DNA of 64,000 bases from Bacteroidales bacterium (GCA_030654075.1 JAURYB010000139.1:1-64000), one strand, 5' to 3'. Counted from the first letter of the stretch, positions 40,349 to 50,199 are shown. Notes: a model not told the origin generated them from the sequence alone. Numbers and translations are program-made.

Positions 40349-41914
40349 CTATCCCGTTTTAAGCATAAAACTATTTTTTTTTCTCCTGTAAGGAATCCAC
40401 CAAGCAAAAAAACCGGTAACCAATATCAGCACTGAGGCCAATCCTGTAAGCGGCACAATGAGAATATAAAACGGACCTAAAAGAAATTCCCAGATGCGCC
40501 CGGTATGAATTTCCTGTGATGTATTCCAAAGTGAAATCGGGCTTTTTTTGATGACTTCGACCGGCATTGGCGGGAATATGCCGGATTTGCCAAGCCTGAT
40601 CGCACCAGCGGCATAATCAAACACAAATTGGTTGCCATCCGGCATGCCAATAAAACCGGAAACAGAAATGGCACCAAATGGAGATCCATCCTGGCTTGCC
40701 TCAGTCAAAGGCAATTTAGTAAAAAAATCAATAATGATACCTTCGTCAGGAATCCATTGATATATGCCGGAAAAACTACCGACCAGGTATCCTCCTGTCG
40801 CCATCTTTTCAAATACGTTGATTCCCATAATGCTGACGGGTGGCTGAACAGAATATTTGCGTAAAACGGAACCAAATTCGTCATCTGAATAATAGATTCC
40901 GTCCGATGTTGCAACAATATACCGTTTCAGAACTTCATCATACATCAGATCACGGAATTTGTCGTCCCAGGTGTTAGGATCATCCAGTTTGGAATATTTG
41001 ATTTTAGTTACTTCCGTATTTGCAATCGAAATAAGGAGAGGCGGACGCAGGAACATGCCGGTGATGGAAGTCAGCAGTAAAAAAAGTACCGACCAGTAGC
41101 CCAGCTTATTATGCCATTTAAGAGAAAAACGGTTCACTTTTTTAATTCTGCTTTTCGACGATTCCTTTACCCGCTTCAATAAATGCGGTGCCAGCCAATA
41201 AAAAATTCCTGACAACGTGATGAAAATGAAAATCAGGCCTACCAGGTCAACAAGCAACTTGCCTGCAATTCCATAGATTTCGCCGCTATGTACCACCCAT
41301 ATAGTTCGGAATAAGCCGACCTTATTGCCGGAATCTTCACCGGATAAGACATTTATTTTACTAAAATTAAGCTTCTTATCATTTATATCCGCTACTAACA
41401 AATAAGATCTTGTCATCACCAGCAGTGAATCGTTTTTCTGAATAATCTTAACAATACGTTCTTCTTTTGCAGGAATAGAAATCTTTTTCCATCCATTATC
41501 GTATTCGAAAAGACCGAAAAGTGTTCCTGCAATCAATCGTTGATTTTGAGTGTACGCTAAAGAGTAAATTTTGCGGTTATCAATTCCTTTCGGAAATCCA
41601 TCGTTAAAATCCCTGAAAGAGGTGAAGCTGCTATCAGTTTTCCAAATGCCAATGTTACCAAAAACCAGCAATGAATCATCCGGTAATTTTACAGCAGACT
41701 TTACGGCAGCCATATTCCAGTTGTTACACTTGTAATTGCCGGGCAACAATTTCCGATTAACATCAACAGAAGAGAATATCCCCCTGTGATTCATTATAAT
41801 TCCTGAGACCGCAAAGAGTAAAATGAAGAAGGCAAAGAACAGACCCGGCCATTTGTGGTATTTCTTAAACCACTTTAGCAGACGGTCTTTCTTTGGTTGA
41901 ATTGGTGAAGTCAT
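40349..41914 (-). CDS. PepSY-associated membrane protein with propeller-like inserts
   Basis: 521 residues. The N-terminus KWFKKYHKWPGLFFAFFILLFAVSGIIMNHRG is the first PepSY-TM helix. Two further helices lie near 225-250 and 280-300, and a fourth near the C-terminus (LASVLILVTGFFAWW). The periplasmic segments contain repeats such as YTQNQRLIAGTLFGLFEYDNGW and YIVATSDGIYYSDD that resemble beta-propeller blades in place of PepSY domains. Family members often act in iron-siderophore or membrane redox processes; the role here is unknown. Confidence 0.82.
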   Translation of the reverse strand: MTSPIQPKKDRLLKWFKKYHKWPGLFFAFFILLFAVSGIIMNHRGIFSSVDVNRKLLPGNYKCNNWNMAAVKSAVKLPDDSLLVFGNIGIWKTDSSFTSFRDFNDGFPKGIDNRKIYSLAYTQNQRLIAGTLFGLFEYDNGWKKISIPAKEERIVKIIQKNDSLLVMTRSYLLVADINDKKLNFSKINVLSGEDSGNKVGLFRTIWVVHSGEIYGIAGKLLVDLVGLIFIFITLSGIFYWLAPHLLKRVKESSKSRIKKVNRFSLKWHNKLGYWSVLFLLLTSITGMFLRPPLLISIANTEVTKIKYSKLDDPNTWDDKFRDLMYDEVLKRYIVATSDGIYYSDDEFGSVLRKYSVQPPVSIMGINVFEKMATGGYLVGSFSGIYQWIPDEGIIIDFFTKLPLTEASQDGSPFGAISVSGFIGMPDGNQFVFDYAAGAIRLGKSGIFPPMPVEVIKKSPISLWNTSQEIHTGRIWEFLLGPFYILIVPLTGLASVLILVTGFFAWWIPYRRKKNSFMLKTG

Positions 41915-41953
41915 AAATATTAGTAGAGTTTATTCCGTTTTTGATTCAGGCCA

Positions 41954-41961
41954 CAAATGTA
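41954..41961 (-). promoter_or_regulatory. -7 element of the PepSY gene promoter
   Basis: CAAATGTA on the plus strand, that is TACATTTG on the minus strand, 40 bp before the start codon at 41914. No clear -33 TTG was seen. Confidence 0.5.
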
Positions 41962-42157
41962 GCCTTAAAAAAAAAGGATTATGTTGATTTAAACGCATCA
42001 AAATACAAAAAAATACAGGTGTTTTCAAAGAGAGAACCTTTCCATTTTCAGACTTACTTTGTTTATCTCTCGTTTTTCTTGGTTGATTTTTGTATTTATC
42101 TGAGTGCAGCTGTTTTTTAATATCAAGAGATTCAATCAGGCTATTTTGTGTGTTTTG

Positions 42158-42784
42158 TCACCGGTAAAAAGCCACGCCAAACCCAAATTCAACAATGTCG
42201 CGAAATGGGATTGAAGAATTCCCGATTTTGCTTTCAATGTACAATCCTCTTGTTCCAAAACGTGCATAAAATGCGGTACCCGAAGCGGGTGTTTTATTGC
42301 TTAATAATTTAGTTTTGATTTCACCGCCCAGGAATATTCCAGCGTTTCGTCCGGGCGACCACCAGTAATATTCGGCTGGATAATGTGAAGGTAATGTAAT
42401 CCAGTATTCATTGCCAAAGGTGTGATGGATAAACCAGCCGACATTCAACGGTACTATTTCGATGTTTTTGTTGGCTTTAAATCGGAAAAACTTTGTAGTT
42501 ACCTGCAAACTTACACTATGTAAATCGTCGATAGAAACACCTTTAGGCACATAGCCGTAGAAATAGGAAACTTCCAGTTTTTCCTTGAAAAAGGAATATC
42601 CCACTCCAGCCGATACTAATCCTATGCCACCGGCAAACTGTAGTTTTACATAATCGGGTAAAAAACGCGTGTATTTTGCCGAATCGGCTTTTTTTTCTGA
42701 ATACTGACCGTAAGTTGTTAGTGGATTCAACAGGTGAACCAGACTTAATAACAACGCTATTTTAAAATGCCACTGTATCAACAT
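42158..42784 (-). CDS. Probable outer-membrane beta-barrel protein
   Basis: 208 residues with an N-terminal hydrophobic signal ending near QYSEKK. The body has alternating strands (YVKLQFAGGIGLVSAGVGYSF; LEVSYFYGYVP) and a C-terminal aromatic end, EFGFGVAFYR, as in outer-membrane barrels. No enzyme motif is seen. It overlaps the phosphoesterase gene by 23 bp and is probably in one operon with it and the TetR regulator. Confidence 0.68.
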   Translation of the reverse strand: MLIQWHFKIALLLSLVHLLNPLTTYGQYSEKKADSAKYTRFLPDYVKLQFAGGIGLVSAGVGYSFFKEKLEVSYFYGYVPKGVSIDDLHSVSLQVTTKFFRFKANKNIEIVPLNVGWFIHHTFGNEYWITLPSHYPAEYYWWSPGRNAGIFLGGEIKTKLLSNKTPASGTAFYARFGTRGLYIESKIGNSSIPFRDIVEFGFGVAFYR

Positions 42785-43571
42785 CGAATTGGTTATTTGC
42801 TATTTTGATCAGGTTAAACTTCATGTTTTCAACACCATATACGTTTACATACGTAATACTGTCTTCATACGGTTTATATATTTCATGGCCATGTAAATGA
42901 CCGTGCACCGTAAACAGAACATTGTTGTAGCGTGCCAATGTTTTTTGAAATGCTGTTTCCAGGGATGAATCGAAGTCGCAGTTCATTGGAGGTACGTGAA
43001 AGATTACAATTGCTTTTGAGAAATCATAGTTTGGACTAAGTTGGGCATCCAGCCATTGAACATCGGGCACTTCACCGTTAAATTTAAATTCGAGGCCATT
43101 CGTGTTTATAAAAATAAATTTCAGGCTGTCGTAAATAAAACTAAAGTTAAGTGCGCCAAACATTTCATTATAGGCAGTAAGGCCGTTGCCAACCAGATCG
43201 TGATTTCCCACAACAACAAAATACGGAAAGTTTAATTTCAGCAAATACGAGTTTCCCCAGGTATATTGTTTAGGCAATCCAAAATCAGCCATATCACCCA
43301 CATGAATTACAAAGTCAATTGCGGGATTCTGATTCGCTTTTTTCACAAACTCATCGGTTTGATCGAAAAAGCGGTGTGTGTCGCCGGTAAAGGCAATTGT
43401 AAGGGTGTCGTCAGGTTCGCGAAGAAGCAGTTTATCGGTATTTTTCTGATTTACATTCCTGTTTTCTTCGCTGAAATCAATCGCATAAGGCGAATAGTCG
43501 AACATGCCATCACAAGAGGTCAGAGCAGTTAAAGCTAAAGTGAAAATGAGCAGTTTATTTTTTGTTATCAT
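42762..43571 (-). CDS. Metallophosphoesterase lipoprotein
   Basis: 269 residues. The N-terminus has a hydrophobic segment ending in LTSC, a lipobox. The calcineurin-type motifs are all present: GDTH near 60, GDMAD near 92, GNHD near 122, a His in IFHVPP near 172, and GHLHGH near 205. It should hydrolyse phosphoesters in the periplasm with two metal ions; the substrate is unknown. It overlaps the TetR gene by 4 bp and the outer-membrane protein gene by 23 bp. Confidence 0.9.
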   Translation of the reverse strand: MITKNKLLIFTLALTALTSCDGMFDYSPYAIDFSEENRNVNQKNTDKLLLREPDDTLTIAFTGDTHRFFDQTDEFVKKANQNPAIDFVIHVGDMADFGLPKQYTWGNSYLLKLNFPYFVVVGNHDLVGNGLTAYNEMFGALNFSFIYDSLKFIFINTNGLEFKFNGEVPDVQWLDAQLSPNYDFSKAIVIFHVPPMNCDFDSSLETAFQKTLARYNNVLFTVHGHLHGHEIYKPYEDSITYVNVYGVENMKFNLIKIANNQFDVDTVAF

Positions 43572-44002
43572 GATACGGAATTTCTAATTTTCCAGTCAGA
43601 ACCGCGCAAAGCATAGGAAAGTGACATATTCGAAAACTCGAGCCATGTATTTAAATCCTTTGCCTTGCGTTCCCAATCATCGGGGTATAATTCCACAATT
43701 GTTTGTTCAAATAATAACCGGTTGTTGTACAACTCTGTATAAAGAAACCAGGTTGCTTCTGTTAATCTTTCGCGGTCGGAAGAAAAATTAAATGTTGTGG
43801 ATAGTATTAAATCAGTCATTAATTTCACAACGATTTTGTAAAGCTTTTCTTTTGACCGATAATAATAATGTATAGCCGATTTATTGACACCGGCTTTGGC
43901 TGCAATCTGCTGAAGTGTTGTTCCATGGTATCCGTACAGAAGAAAAACTGAATACGCAGCCAGTACTATTTCATCTTCAGTGCTTCTCGTTTTAGTTGTC
44001 AT
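43568..44002 (-). CDS. TetR-family regulator (short)
   Basis: 144 residues, shorter than the usual ~190. The N-terminal HTH is clear: DEIVLAAYSVFLLYGYHGTTLQQIAAKAGVNKSAIHYYYRSKEKLYK. The ligand-binding part is truncated to about 90 residues ending DWKIRNSVS, overlapping the next gene by 4 bp. It probably regulates the phosphoesterase/barrel genes it precedes. Confidence 0.85.
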   Translation of the reverse strand: MTTKTRSTEDEIVLAAYSVFLLYGYHGTTLQQIAAKAGVNKSAIHYYYRSKEKLYKIVVKLMTDLILSTTFNFSSDRERLTEATWFLYTELYNNRLLFEQTIVELYPDDWERKAKDLNTWLEFSNMSLSYALRGSDWKIRNSVS

Positions 44003-44101
44003 TTGTGTAAACTTTAAATTCTGATATACTTTTCTCAGACCTTTTTCTGTATTTTTTTCAAACTATTGATTAAGATCCAATCCCCCCCATGCTAATTTGC
44101 T

Positions 44102-44959
44102 TTATTTATAATCTGGCGTTAAGGCTTTAATTGGTATAAGAAAACCTAATCGTATATGATGGTAAGGAAAATCGCGGATCCCATACTGGTACTGGCCGAA
44201 AAAGTTAATTCTCTTATTCTTTTGAGTGAGCTGGCTGGAATAAACTATGGGATGATCGCCGTTGTTCATCCAGCCGCTGTATCCTGAAATTGTGTTTTCG
44301 AACTCTATATTCTTATTACTCATGATTATTTTCAAGCCATACATTGCTGCGTCATTTTGCATACTGTTGGTGGTTTCCCAGCATAAAAACCCAGCATCAG
44401 CTACCATACGAATCTTTTTCAGCCATTTAGATTCAACTGAAAAAGATTTCCCGACCTCAAGATCGAAGTAATAACCGGGTGTATCAAAATAGCGGCGGGC
44501 TCCGAAATTATTCCCTGAAGCGGTTTTCAGCGTAGAATTTAAAATAAAGGAAGGCCGTATATTCCGTTCTTCGAACAAAAGTATCCTGGTTTGAACGTAA
44601 ACATCGCCATTCGCTGTTCCAACCGGAATCTCTTCAGTGGAGGCGCGTTTGTCGCGGATATCCAGGGTGGTGGTGTATCGTTCTGCGGCTGTACCCCAAA
44701 TCTTAAATGAAACCTTTGAGCGTATCAAAGGAATTTCGGCTTTGATATAAGGATTTAACGTTCGGTCGCCAAACCCGGAATAGTAATTCCACGAAACAGA
44801 CAAAGTGGTAAATTCAGCAATTGTAGCATCCGTAAACTCCGGAACCGGAAGCGCGTTCGGCCCGAAAAACTCAGGTGAATAATTTACTGTTTGACTGAGT
44901 GAATCAAGCGAAACCAGGACCAGAATTGTACTGATGATATTTCTGTATTTCTTTAACAT
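44102..44959 (-). CDS. Probable outer-membrane or secreted protein
   Basis: 285 residues from the ATG giving MLKKYRNIISTILVLVSLDSLSQ, a signal peptide; six residues earlier another ATG exists but fits less well. The rest is beta-rich, with aromatic strand ends (FFGQYQYGIRDFPYHHIRLGFLIPI). The function is not recognised. It follows the phospholipase A-like gene by 74 bp. Confidence 0.7.
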   Translation of the reverse strand: MLKKYRNIISTILVLVSLDSLSQTVNYSPEFFGPNALPVPEFTDATIAEFTTLSVSWNYYSGFGDRTLNPYIKAEIPLIRSKVSFKIWGTAAERYTTTLDIRDKRASTEEIPVGTANGDVYVQTRILLFEERNIRPSFILNSTLKTASGNNFGARRYFDTPGYYFDLEVGKSFSVESKWLKKIRMVADAGFLCWETTNSMQNDAAMYGLKIIMSNKNIEFENTISGYSGWMNNGDHPIVYSSQLTQKNKRINFFGQYQYGIRDFPYHHIRLGFLIPIKALTPDYK

Positions 44960-45033
44960 CGCTGTAAAATGAGTCAAATGTGACGTTGTAATTTGCGGTT
45001 TTTACCTTTTCGAATTTTGCCGACAGGGACATT

Positions 45034-45930
45034 TTAAAACCTCAATTTTTCTGTCATCAATCCAAACCGAAGTACATCCAACCTGTGTTCGAAATAGATG
45101 TTGTAATAATCGGAGCCGTGATAATACTGAACAAAAAGCCCGATATCTTCAAGAAACTTTGGATGATAATAAAACGTTAAACTCAGGTTAACCCTTTCAG
45201 TCGAAATCGCGTTCAAATTATTCACATCGCCGAACATCCAGGTGGCTTCGGCTTTTAAGGAAATATCGGCATTGTTCTTTGTACTCCTGGTATCTTTGGT
45301 TGGAAGCTTAAAAATGGAAACCGCATTATGCCAGCGATACCGGCTGTAAATGCCTTCGAGTTCATCGCTGCCCCAGCCCTGCGGGTGAATTTCGATTGAT
45401 GTTTTGAAAAACTGGTACGCGTTGAAGCGGGTATTAAAATGTGTTTTAATAAAACCTGTTTCTATATAATTTGTAGAGAAATCGCCGGAAAGTAAGTTCA
45501 CTTCACCGTTATCCAGGAAGAAATCCCCATCCTGCCCATTGGAATGATGGGCGTAGCGACCGTATAAACTCAGGCTTTGGGAACTCTCAACCTCTGTAAG
45601 CATATAATATACAGTTATCTGTGGTATATAGCTTGGCGTGCGGACAGGATACGACCTTTCATCATACATCCGAAGGATAATCTGTGGCGTAAACACACCC
45701 ATTAAGCGGGAATTTTTGCTTTTGCGGATGTAAAAATTCGGTATCAGATTCGCCTCAAACATCAATGGTTCAATGTTTCCAATATCAGTCGGAAAGGTGA
45801 TATAGCTGCTTCCCTGGTTTACCTGCGAAATTACAGGCAGCCCAATCCCCTGCAAAGGCTCTTTTTCCTGCGCATTACCGCGAACGACTAGAAGCAGTAA
45901 ACACAGCAGTAATCCGGTTTGGCTTTTCAT
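45034..45930 (-). CDS. pldA: Outer-membrane phospholipase A-like protein
   Basis: 298 residues with a signal peptide (LLLCLLLLVVRGNAQ). YGRYAHHSNGQDG near 160-172 matches the HxSNG active site of OMPLA, where His and Ser form the catalytic pair. The body is beta-barrel-like, ending in YFEHRLDVLRFGLMTEKLRF. It would cleave phospholipids in the outer membrane. It lies 8 bp after a DUF2141 gene. Confidence 0.75.
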   Translation of the reverse strand: MKSQTGLLLCLLLLVVRGNAQEKEPLQGIGLPVISQVNQGSSYITFPTDIGNIEPLMFEANLIPNFYIRKSKNSRLMGVFTPQIILRMYDERSYPVRTPSYIPQITVYYMLTEVESSQSLSLYGRYAHHSNGQDGDFFLDNGEVNLLSGDFSTNYIETGFIKTHFNTRFNAYQFFKTSIEIHPQGWGSDELEGIYSRYRWHNAVSIFKLPTKDTRSTKNNADISLKAEATWMFGDVNNLNAISTERVNLSLTFYYHPKFLEDIGLFVQYYHGSDYYNIYFEHRLDVLRFGLMTEKLRF

Positions 45931-45938
45931 TGTATCAC

Positions 45939-46388
45939 TTACAAATAAATGATCTTGATTTTCAGTACTTTGTCGCTTTGCAAATTGAATGATGCTTTCG
46001 AAAATGAAGGCTTGTTAGATATGCCGATGGATTGGTAATTGGAAAATCCGATTCCTTCTTTGGGTAAAATCAGTCCTTTTTTAATTTTTCCATCATTGTT
46101 TTCATCATGAAGGATATTAACCGCATACTTTCCAGCCGGCAAATTCTCGAATGTTACGGATGAAGAGCCTTTCACTATTTTACCGGTAAGTTTTTTAAGG
46201 TATTTTTTATAGTGCTCGTCAGGAATTGCATCTTCCCTGTTGTACAAAGCAAAAACGACAGTACCGTTTGAATTGCGTAATTCTTTTACCTCAATAGTTA
46301 AATTGAATGTTTCCTTTTTTTGATGGTGGAAGGAGGAAAGTAGGACGCTGAGTACAACGAGTTGAAGAATTATGAAAGTTTTTTGCAT
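45939..46388 (-). CDS. DUF2141 exported protein
   Basis: 149 residues with an N-terminal signal (IILQLVVLSVLLSSF). The body FNLTIEVKELRNSNGTVVFALYN, then FENLPAGKYAVNILHDENNDGKI and GIGFSN is the DUF2141 signature. Periplasmic or surface role unknown. It is the first gene of a leftward unit with the phospholipase. Confidence 0.9.
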   Translation of the reverse strand: MQKTFIILQLVVLSVLLSSFHHQKKETFNLTIEVKELRNSNGTVVFALYNREDAIPDEHYKKYLKKLTGKIVKGSSSVTFENLPAGKYAVNILHDENNDGKIKKGLILPKEGIGFSNYQSIGISNKPSFSKASFNLQSDKVLKIKIIYL

Positions 46389-46429
46389 GATGGGGGTTAT
46401 GGGGTTTTAAAGGTTGTTTCCGTGTGGAC

Positions 46430-46552
46430 GGGAGAAGGGAGAAGGAAGTCGGAAGTCGGAAGTTGGGAGTTGGGAGCCGGGAGTAGGGAGTAGGGAGCCG
46501 GGAGTAGGGAGTAGGGAGCAGGGAGTAGGGAGTAGGGAGTAGGGCGTAGGAA
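46430..46552. repeat. 7-bp satellite, GGGAGTA/GGGAGCC units
   Basis: About 15 units of GGGAGTA and close variants (GGAAGTC at the left end, GGGAGCC and GGGAGCA within) run head to tail. Intergenic. It lies between the DUF2141 start and the RND pump stop codon. A proline-rich frame read from the other strand is an artefact of the repeat. Confidence 0.9.
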
Positions 46553-46589
46553 GCCTCCCTACAACTCAATTTTCACCTTTAATTATCAC

Positions 46590-46672
46590 CCACATCGAAC
46601 ATCCTAAATCCAACATCCGCCATCCTCCATCCGACATTGAACATCCAACATCCCAAATCCCACATCCCACAT
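46590..46672. repeat. ATCC-rich short tandem repeat
   Basis: Roughly nine units of the type AACATCC/CAAATCC (ACATCCTAAATCCAACATCC and on) reach up to the stop codon of the RND pump gene. Low complexity, a second satellite next to the first. Confidence 0.85.
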
Positions 46673-46673
46673 T

Positions 46674-49600
46674 TTACTCCCCAATCAAATTGGCCTTATC
46701 TACTTTACGGCTCACCTTTCGGTTTGAATTTTTTTCCTTTATCGTATCCACTATGTAATACATCATCGGCACTAAATAAACAGTCAAAATCATTGACGAC
46801 AGCAAACCGCCGATAATAACCCATGCCAGCCCGTTTTTCCACTCGCTGGCGGTGCCCTGGGCCAGGGCAATGGGCAACATTCCTATAGCCATTGCCAGGG
46901 TTGTCATCAGGATGGGGCGCATTCGCTCTTTGCCTGCAAGTATCAAAGCTTCTTTATAATACATTCCCTGTGCTTTCAACTGGTTGGTGAAATCCACAAT
47001 CAGGATGGCATTTTTTGTTACCAGCCCCATAAGCATGATTAATCCTAACTGGGCGAAGAGGGTTAAATCGTTTAACGATAAGTTTAAAGCCAGGAAAGCG
47101 CCGATAGCAGCCATAGGTATCGCAAACAAAGCCACGAACGGATAAATATAGCTGTCGTAAAGGGCGATCATAATCAGGTAAATCAATAAAAATGAAATGA
47201 GCAGAACCGAGCCCAATGCACCGAAACTTTCATCCTGCGTTTTGATATCAGCTCCCCATGTCAGTTTTACACCTTCGGGCAATGGGCGCATTTCCAGGAA
47301 ACTTATCGCATCATCAGCCAATGTTCCTGATGGTCTGCCGAACGATTCGGATGTGATGGTAACTGACGGTTGCCGATCCAGTCTTTCGAGCAGTGAAGGC
47401 GAATTATCCTGCATCACTTCCGCAAATTGTGAGACTTCAATGGGAATGTTCATGGGATTTACGATGGAAAGGCGCTGTACATCCTCAAAGTTTTTCCGAT
47501 CGAAATCATCCAACCATATTCTGACCGGATATTCGGTTCCATTTTCGGTTAAGGTGGCATCATCGTTTCCTGTGAAGGCTGTTCTCAGATTTAATCCTAC
47601 GTAAGACGTCGTTAATCCTAACCGCTGCATTTTATCTTTATCGGGAATTACCTTGTATTCAGGACTTCCTTCTTCAACGGATAGCTGAACATTATCGGCA
47701 CCCGGAATTTTTTCAATAGCCGTTTTCAGTTCATTTCCGGTTTTCATAACCAGATTGAGGTCGCTTCCACTCAGGGTTATTTTTATGGGTGCCTGTTTTG
47801 GCAGTAATCCCAAAACCGCCATCGAAAAGTTAACACCCGAAAATTCTTTTTTCAGTTCTTCGCGAAGGGATTTCATAAACGCCTCCGTTTTAATGCCTCT
47901 TTCTTTTTCCGGCTTTAGCTGAATAGTAAACTCCGATATATTTGATGAGCCAACTCCCAGGCTTCCGATGCCGGTGCTGGGTCCGGCAATATTGCTGAAA
48001 AGTGTTGACACTTCGGGTTGCTGCAGGATAAAATTCTCAACCTGCTGAGTCCTGATATTGTTCTCCTGAACGGTGGTAGTTTTGTCGTATTCCAGGTTCA
48101 GACGGAACTTTCCCTGGTCGCCGGTCGACATCATTTCCTTGCCGATAATACCTTGTTTCAGCATGGCACCCGTCATTACCAAAAGAAAAATAACTATTCC
48201 TGAAAAGATAAGCTTGTGACTGAGCACCCATTCCAATTGATGGCCATACCATTCGATAAAGGTTGTTAATTGCCTTTCGAACCAAAGCAGAAAACGATTC
48301 ATGAAGTTGGTGGGTTGTAAGTCTTCCTTTTTGCCGATCCGCGAAGCCAGCCACGGCACAAGGGTAAATCCTACCAGTAAGCTGGTGAGTGTGGAGGTTA
48401 TTACAACAATGGAGAATTGTTTGAGCATATCGGCCACAAACACCTGCAAAAACAGTATGGGCAGGAAAACCACCACATCGACCAGGGTAATTGAAATGGC
48501 AGAAAAACCAATTTCCATACGTCCTTCGAGTGCGGCATCCCGTTTATCTTTTCCCATATCAATGTGCCGCTGAATATTTTCCAGGATAACAATAGCATCA
48601 TCCACGAGAATCCCGATAATTAACGACATGGCCAGCAAGGTCATCAGGTTTAATGTGAAGCCCATCAGCCACATCACGGCAAATGCGGTAATTAAAGAGG
48701 TTGGGATTGCGATGAGTACAATCAAGGAGTTACGGTAGCTTCGCAAAAACAGGAACATAACCAGCGAAACCAGGATTACAGCCAGAATCAGGTCGTCAAC
48801 TACTGAATTTACTGCGGCAATAGTCATGTCGGTTGAATCGTCGGCAACAATAAATTTCACCCCGGATTTGGCGTTAGCGGCTTCGATCTGGGCAAGTTTT
48901 GCATGAACCAATTTCGAAACTTCCACGGCATTGGCATCGCCTTGTTTTTTTAACAAAAGTCCAATTCCGTTCACTCCGTTATAGCGGCTTACCGAACTTA
49001 TTTCTTTCACACCGTCGATAACTGAGGCCACATCTTTTACATAAACCGGCATTCCCTGCGCGGGCATCGCTACCTGAACATTCATAATGTCAGTTACGGT
49101 CGAAAATTTCCCTGTCAGGCGGACTGAATTACTTTCTTTATCGGTTTGCGCTTTCCCGGCAGGTAAATCAATTCCTGAACGGTTGATGGCATCCACAACC
49201 TGGTAAAGCGAAATTTTATACAATTTCAGTTTATCCTGATCGGCTTTCACCTGGATTTCACGTTCTTCGCCACCAAGCAGGGTGATTTCAGCCACTCCTT
49301 TTAATTGCTGGATTTGCGGAAGATATTCATCCTTCATTTTCTGGTAAAATTCCGTTCCGGGCAAATTACTTGTCGCGCTAATCGAAATAATTGGCAAATC
49401 GTTGGGCGAAACCTTGCTCATTACCGGGCTCTGAATATCTGCCGGAAGATCTTTTTTGATGTTGTCGATGTAACGCTGCGCATCCTGCATGGCAATGTTC
49501 AGGTCCGTTCCATATTTCAAGTTGGCAATAATAACAGAAGCGTTAGGCATGGATTTGGTTTCCAGATAGTCCACGCCTTCGAGGTTCGACAAAGCATCCT

Positions 49601-49802
49601 CTATTTTCCTGGAAACAGAAGTTTCAACTTCGTTAGGTTCGGCACCAGGGTACATTGTTTTTATTACAATTACGGGCTGGTTAAAGTCGGGCAACAGTTC
49701 ATAGCCCAGGTTCGAGAAACCTATGATCCCCAATAAGGCGAATACACTGAAAATAACGATGATCAGCGAAGGGCGGTTGATTGATATTTGTGTAATGTTC
49801 AT
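46674..49802 (-). CDS. RND efflux pump, inner-membrane permease
   Basis: 1,042 residues, the usual RND length. One helix at the N-terminus, the large periplasmic domain, helices II-VI (from LILAVILVSLVMFLFLRSYR), the conserved GILVDDAIVILENIQRH segment, a second periplasmic domain and the last helix set (LLISFLLIYLIMIALYDSYIYPF...GLVTKNAILIVDF). It exports drugs or lipophilic compounds through the tripartite complex with the adaptor and TolC encoded upstream. The order in the operon is TetR, TolC, adaptor, four-helix bundle, pump. Confidence 0.95.
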   Translation of the reverse strand: MNITQISINRPSLIIVIFSVFALLGIIGFSNLGYELLPDFNQPVIVIKTMYPGAEPNEVETSVSRKIEDALSNLEGVDYLETKSMPNASVIIANLKYGTDLNIAMQDAQRYIDNIKKDLPADIQSPVMSKVSPNDLPIISISATSNLPGTEFYQKMKDEYLPQIQQLKGVAEITLLGGEEREIQVKADQDKLKLYKISLYQVVDAINRSGIDLPAGKAQTDKESNSVRLTGKFSTVTDIMNVQVAMPAQGMPVYVKDVASVIDGVKEISSVSRYNGVNGIGLLLKKQGDANAVEVSKLVHAKLAQIEAANAKSGVKFIVADDSTDMTIAAVNSVVDDLILAVILVSLVMFLFLRSYRNSLIVLIAIPTSLITAFAVMWLMGFTLNLMTLLAMSLIIGILVDDAIVILENIQRHIDMGKDKRDAALEGRMEIGFSAISITLVDVVVFLPILFLQVFVADMLKQFSIVVITSTLTSLLVGFTLVPWLASRIGKKEDLQPTNFMNRFLLWFERQLTTFIEWYGHQLEWVLSHKLIFSGIVIFLLVMTGAMLKQGIIGKEMMSTGDQGKFRLNLEYDKTTTVQENNIRTQQVENFILQQPEVSTLFSNIAGPSTGIGSLGVGSSNISEFTIQLKPEKERGIKTEAFMKSLREELKKEFSGVNFSMAVLGLLPKQAPIKITLSGSDLNLVMKTGNELKTAIEKIPGADNVQLSVEEGSPEYKVIPDKDKMQRLGLTTSYVGLNLRTAFTGNDDATLTENGTEYPVRIWLDDFDRKNFEDVQRLSIVNPMNIPIEVSQFAEVMQDNSPSLLERLDRQPSVTITSESFGRPSGTLADDAISFLEMRPLPEGVKLTWGADIKTQDESFGALGSVLLISFLLIYLIMIALYDSYIYPFVALFAIPMAAIGAFLALNLSLNDLTLFAQLGLIMLMGLVTKNAILIVDFTNQLKAQGMYYKEALILAGKERMRPILMTTLAMAIGMLPIALAQGTASEWKNGLAWVIIGGLLSSMILTVYLVPMMYYIVDTIKEKNSNRKVSRKVDKANLIGE

Positions 49803-49812
49803 GGCTTGGCAG

Positions 49813-50196
49813 TTATTGTATGTTGGTGTTATGAGAGCTTTTTCTTATTCCGGATGAAAAAAGAAGGGCGGTAAGAATCCTGCAGTATTCGTCGGTTTCT
49901 TTAAGTAATTCATCAGCGGCTTCTGTTTCCAGAATATGTGCGGCTTTAAGAAGGTTGAGATAGGTTCTGGTTTTTTGCGCTTCGTTACGCGAAGCAGACA
50001 GGTTAGTATAGTACTCAGGTTTGGAGTTCGCAGCCTGAGCATCTTCGATACTGTTGAGTATGGCATTCCCACTTTTTAAAAGCCGGCTTGAAAAATAATT
50101 TTCTTTTTTCGCGTCAGCCAGGTAATTGTAGCAATGCACGATCTTGAATGCAAACTCAAAACCTTTTCTCTCAATGCCATTCGTTCTGTTTTTCAT
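49813..50196 (-). CDS. Four-helix-bundle protein (S23/TIGR02436-like)
   Basis: 127 residues. Helical: GFEFAFKIVHCYNYLADAK, SRLLKSGNAILNSIEDAQAA, SRNEAQKTRTYLNLLKAAHIL and LLKETDEYCRILTALLF. The pattern fits the S23-like four-helix-bundle family. Such genes are usually free-standing or in 23S rRNA inserts, so its place between an RND adaptor and its pump (3 and 10 bp gaps) is notable. Function unknown. Confidence 0.82.
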   Translation of the reverse strand: MKNRTNGIERKGFEFAFKIVHCYNYLADAKKENYFSSRLLKSGNAILNSIEDAQAANSKPEYYTNLSASRNEAQKTRTYLNLLKAAHILETEAADELLKETDEYCRILTALLFSSGIRKSSHNTNIQ

Positions 50197-50199
50197 GGT

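Noticed and set aside
46291-46569. Proline-rich frame MSCREASYALLPTPYS on the minus strand
   Set aside because: Produced by the 7-bp satellite repeat and overlapping the DUF2141 gene.
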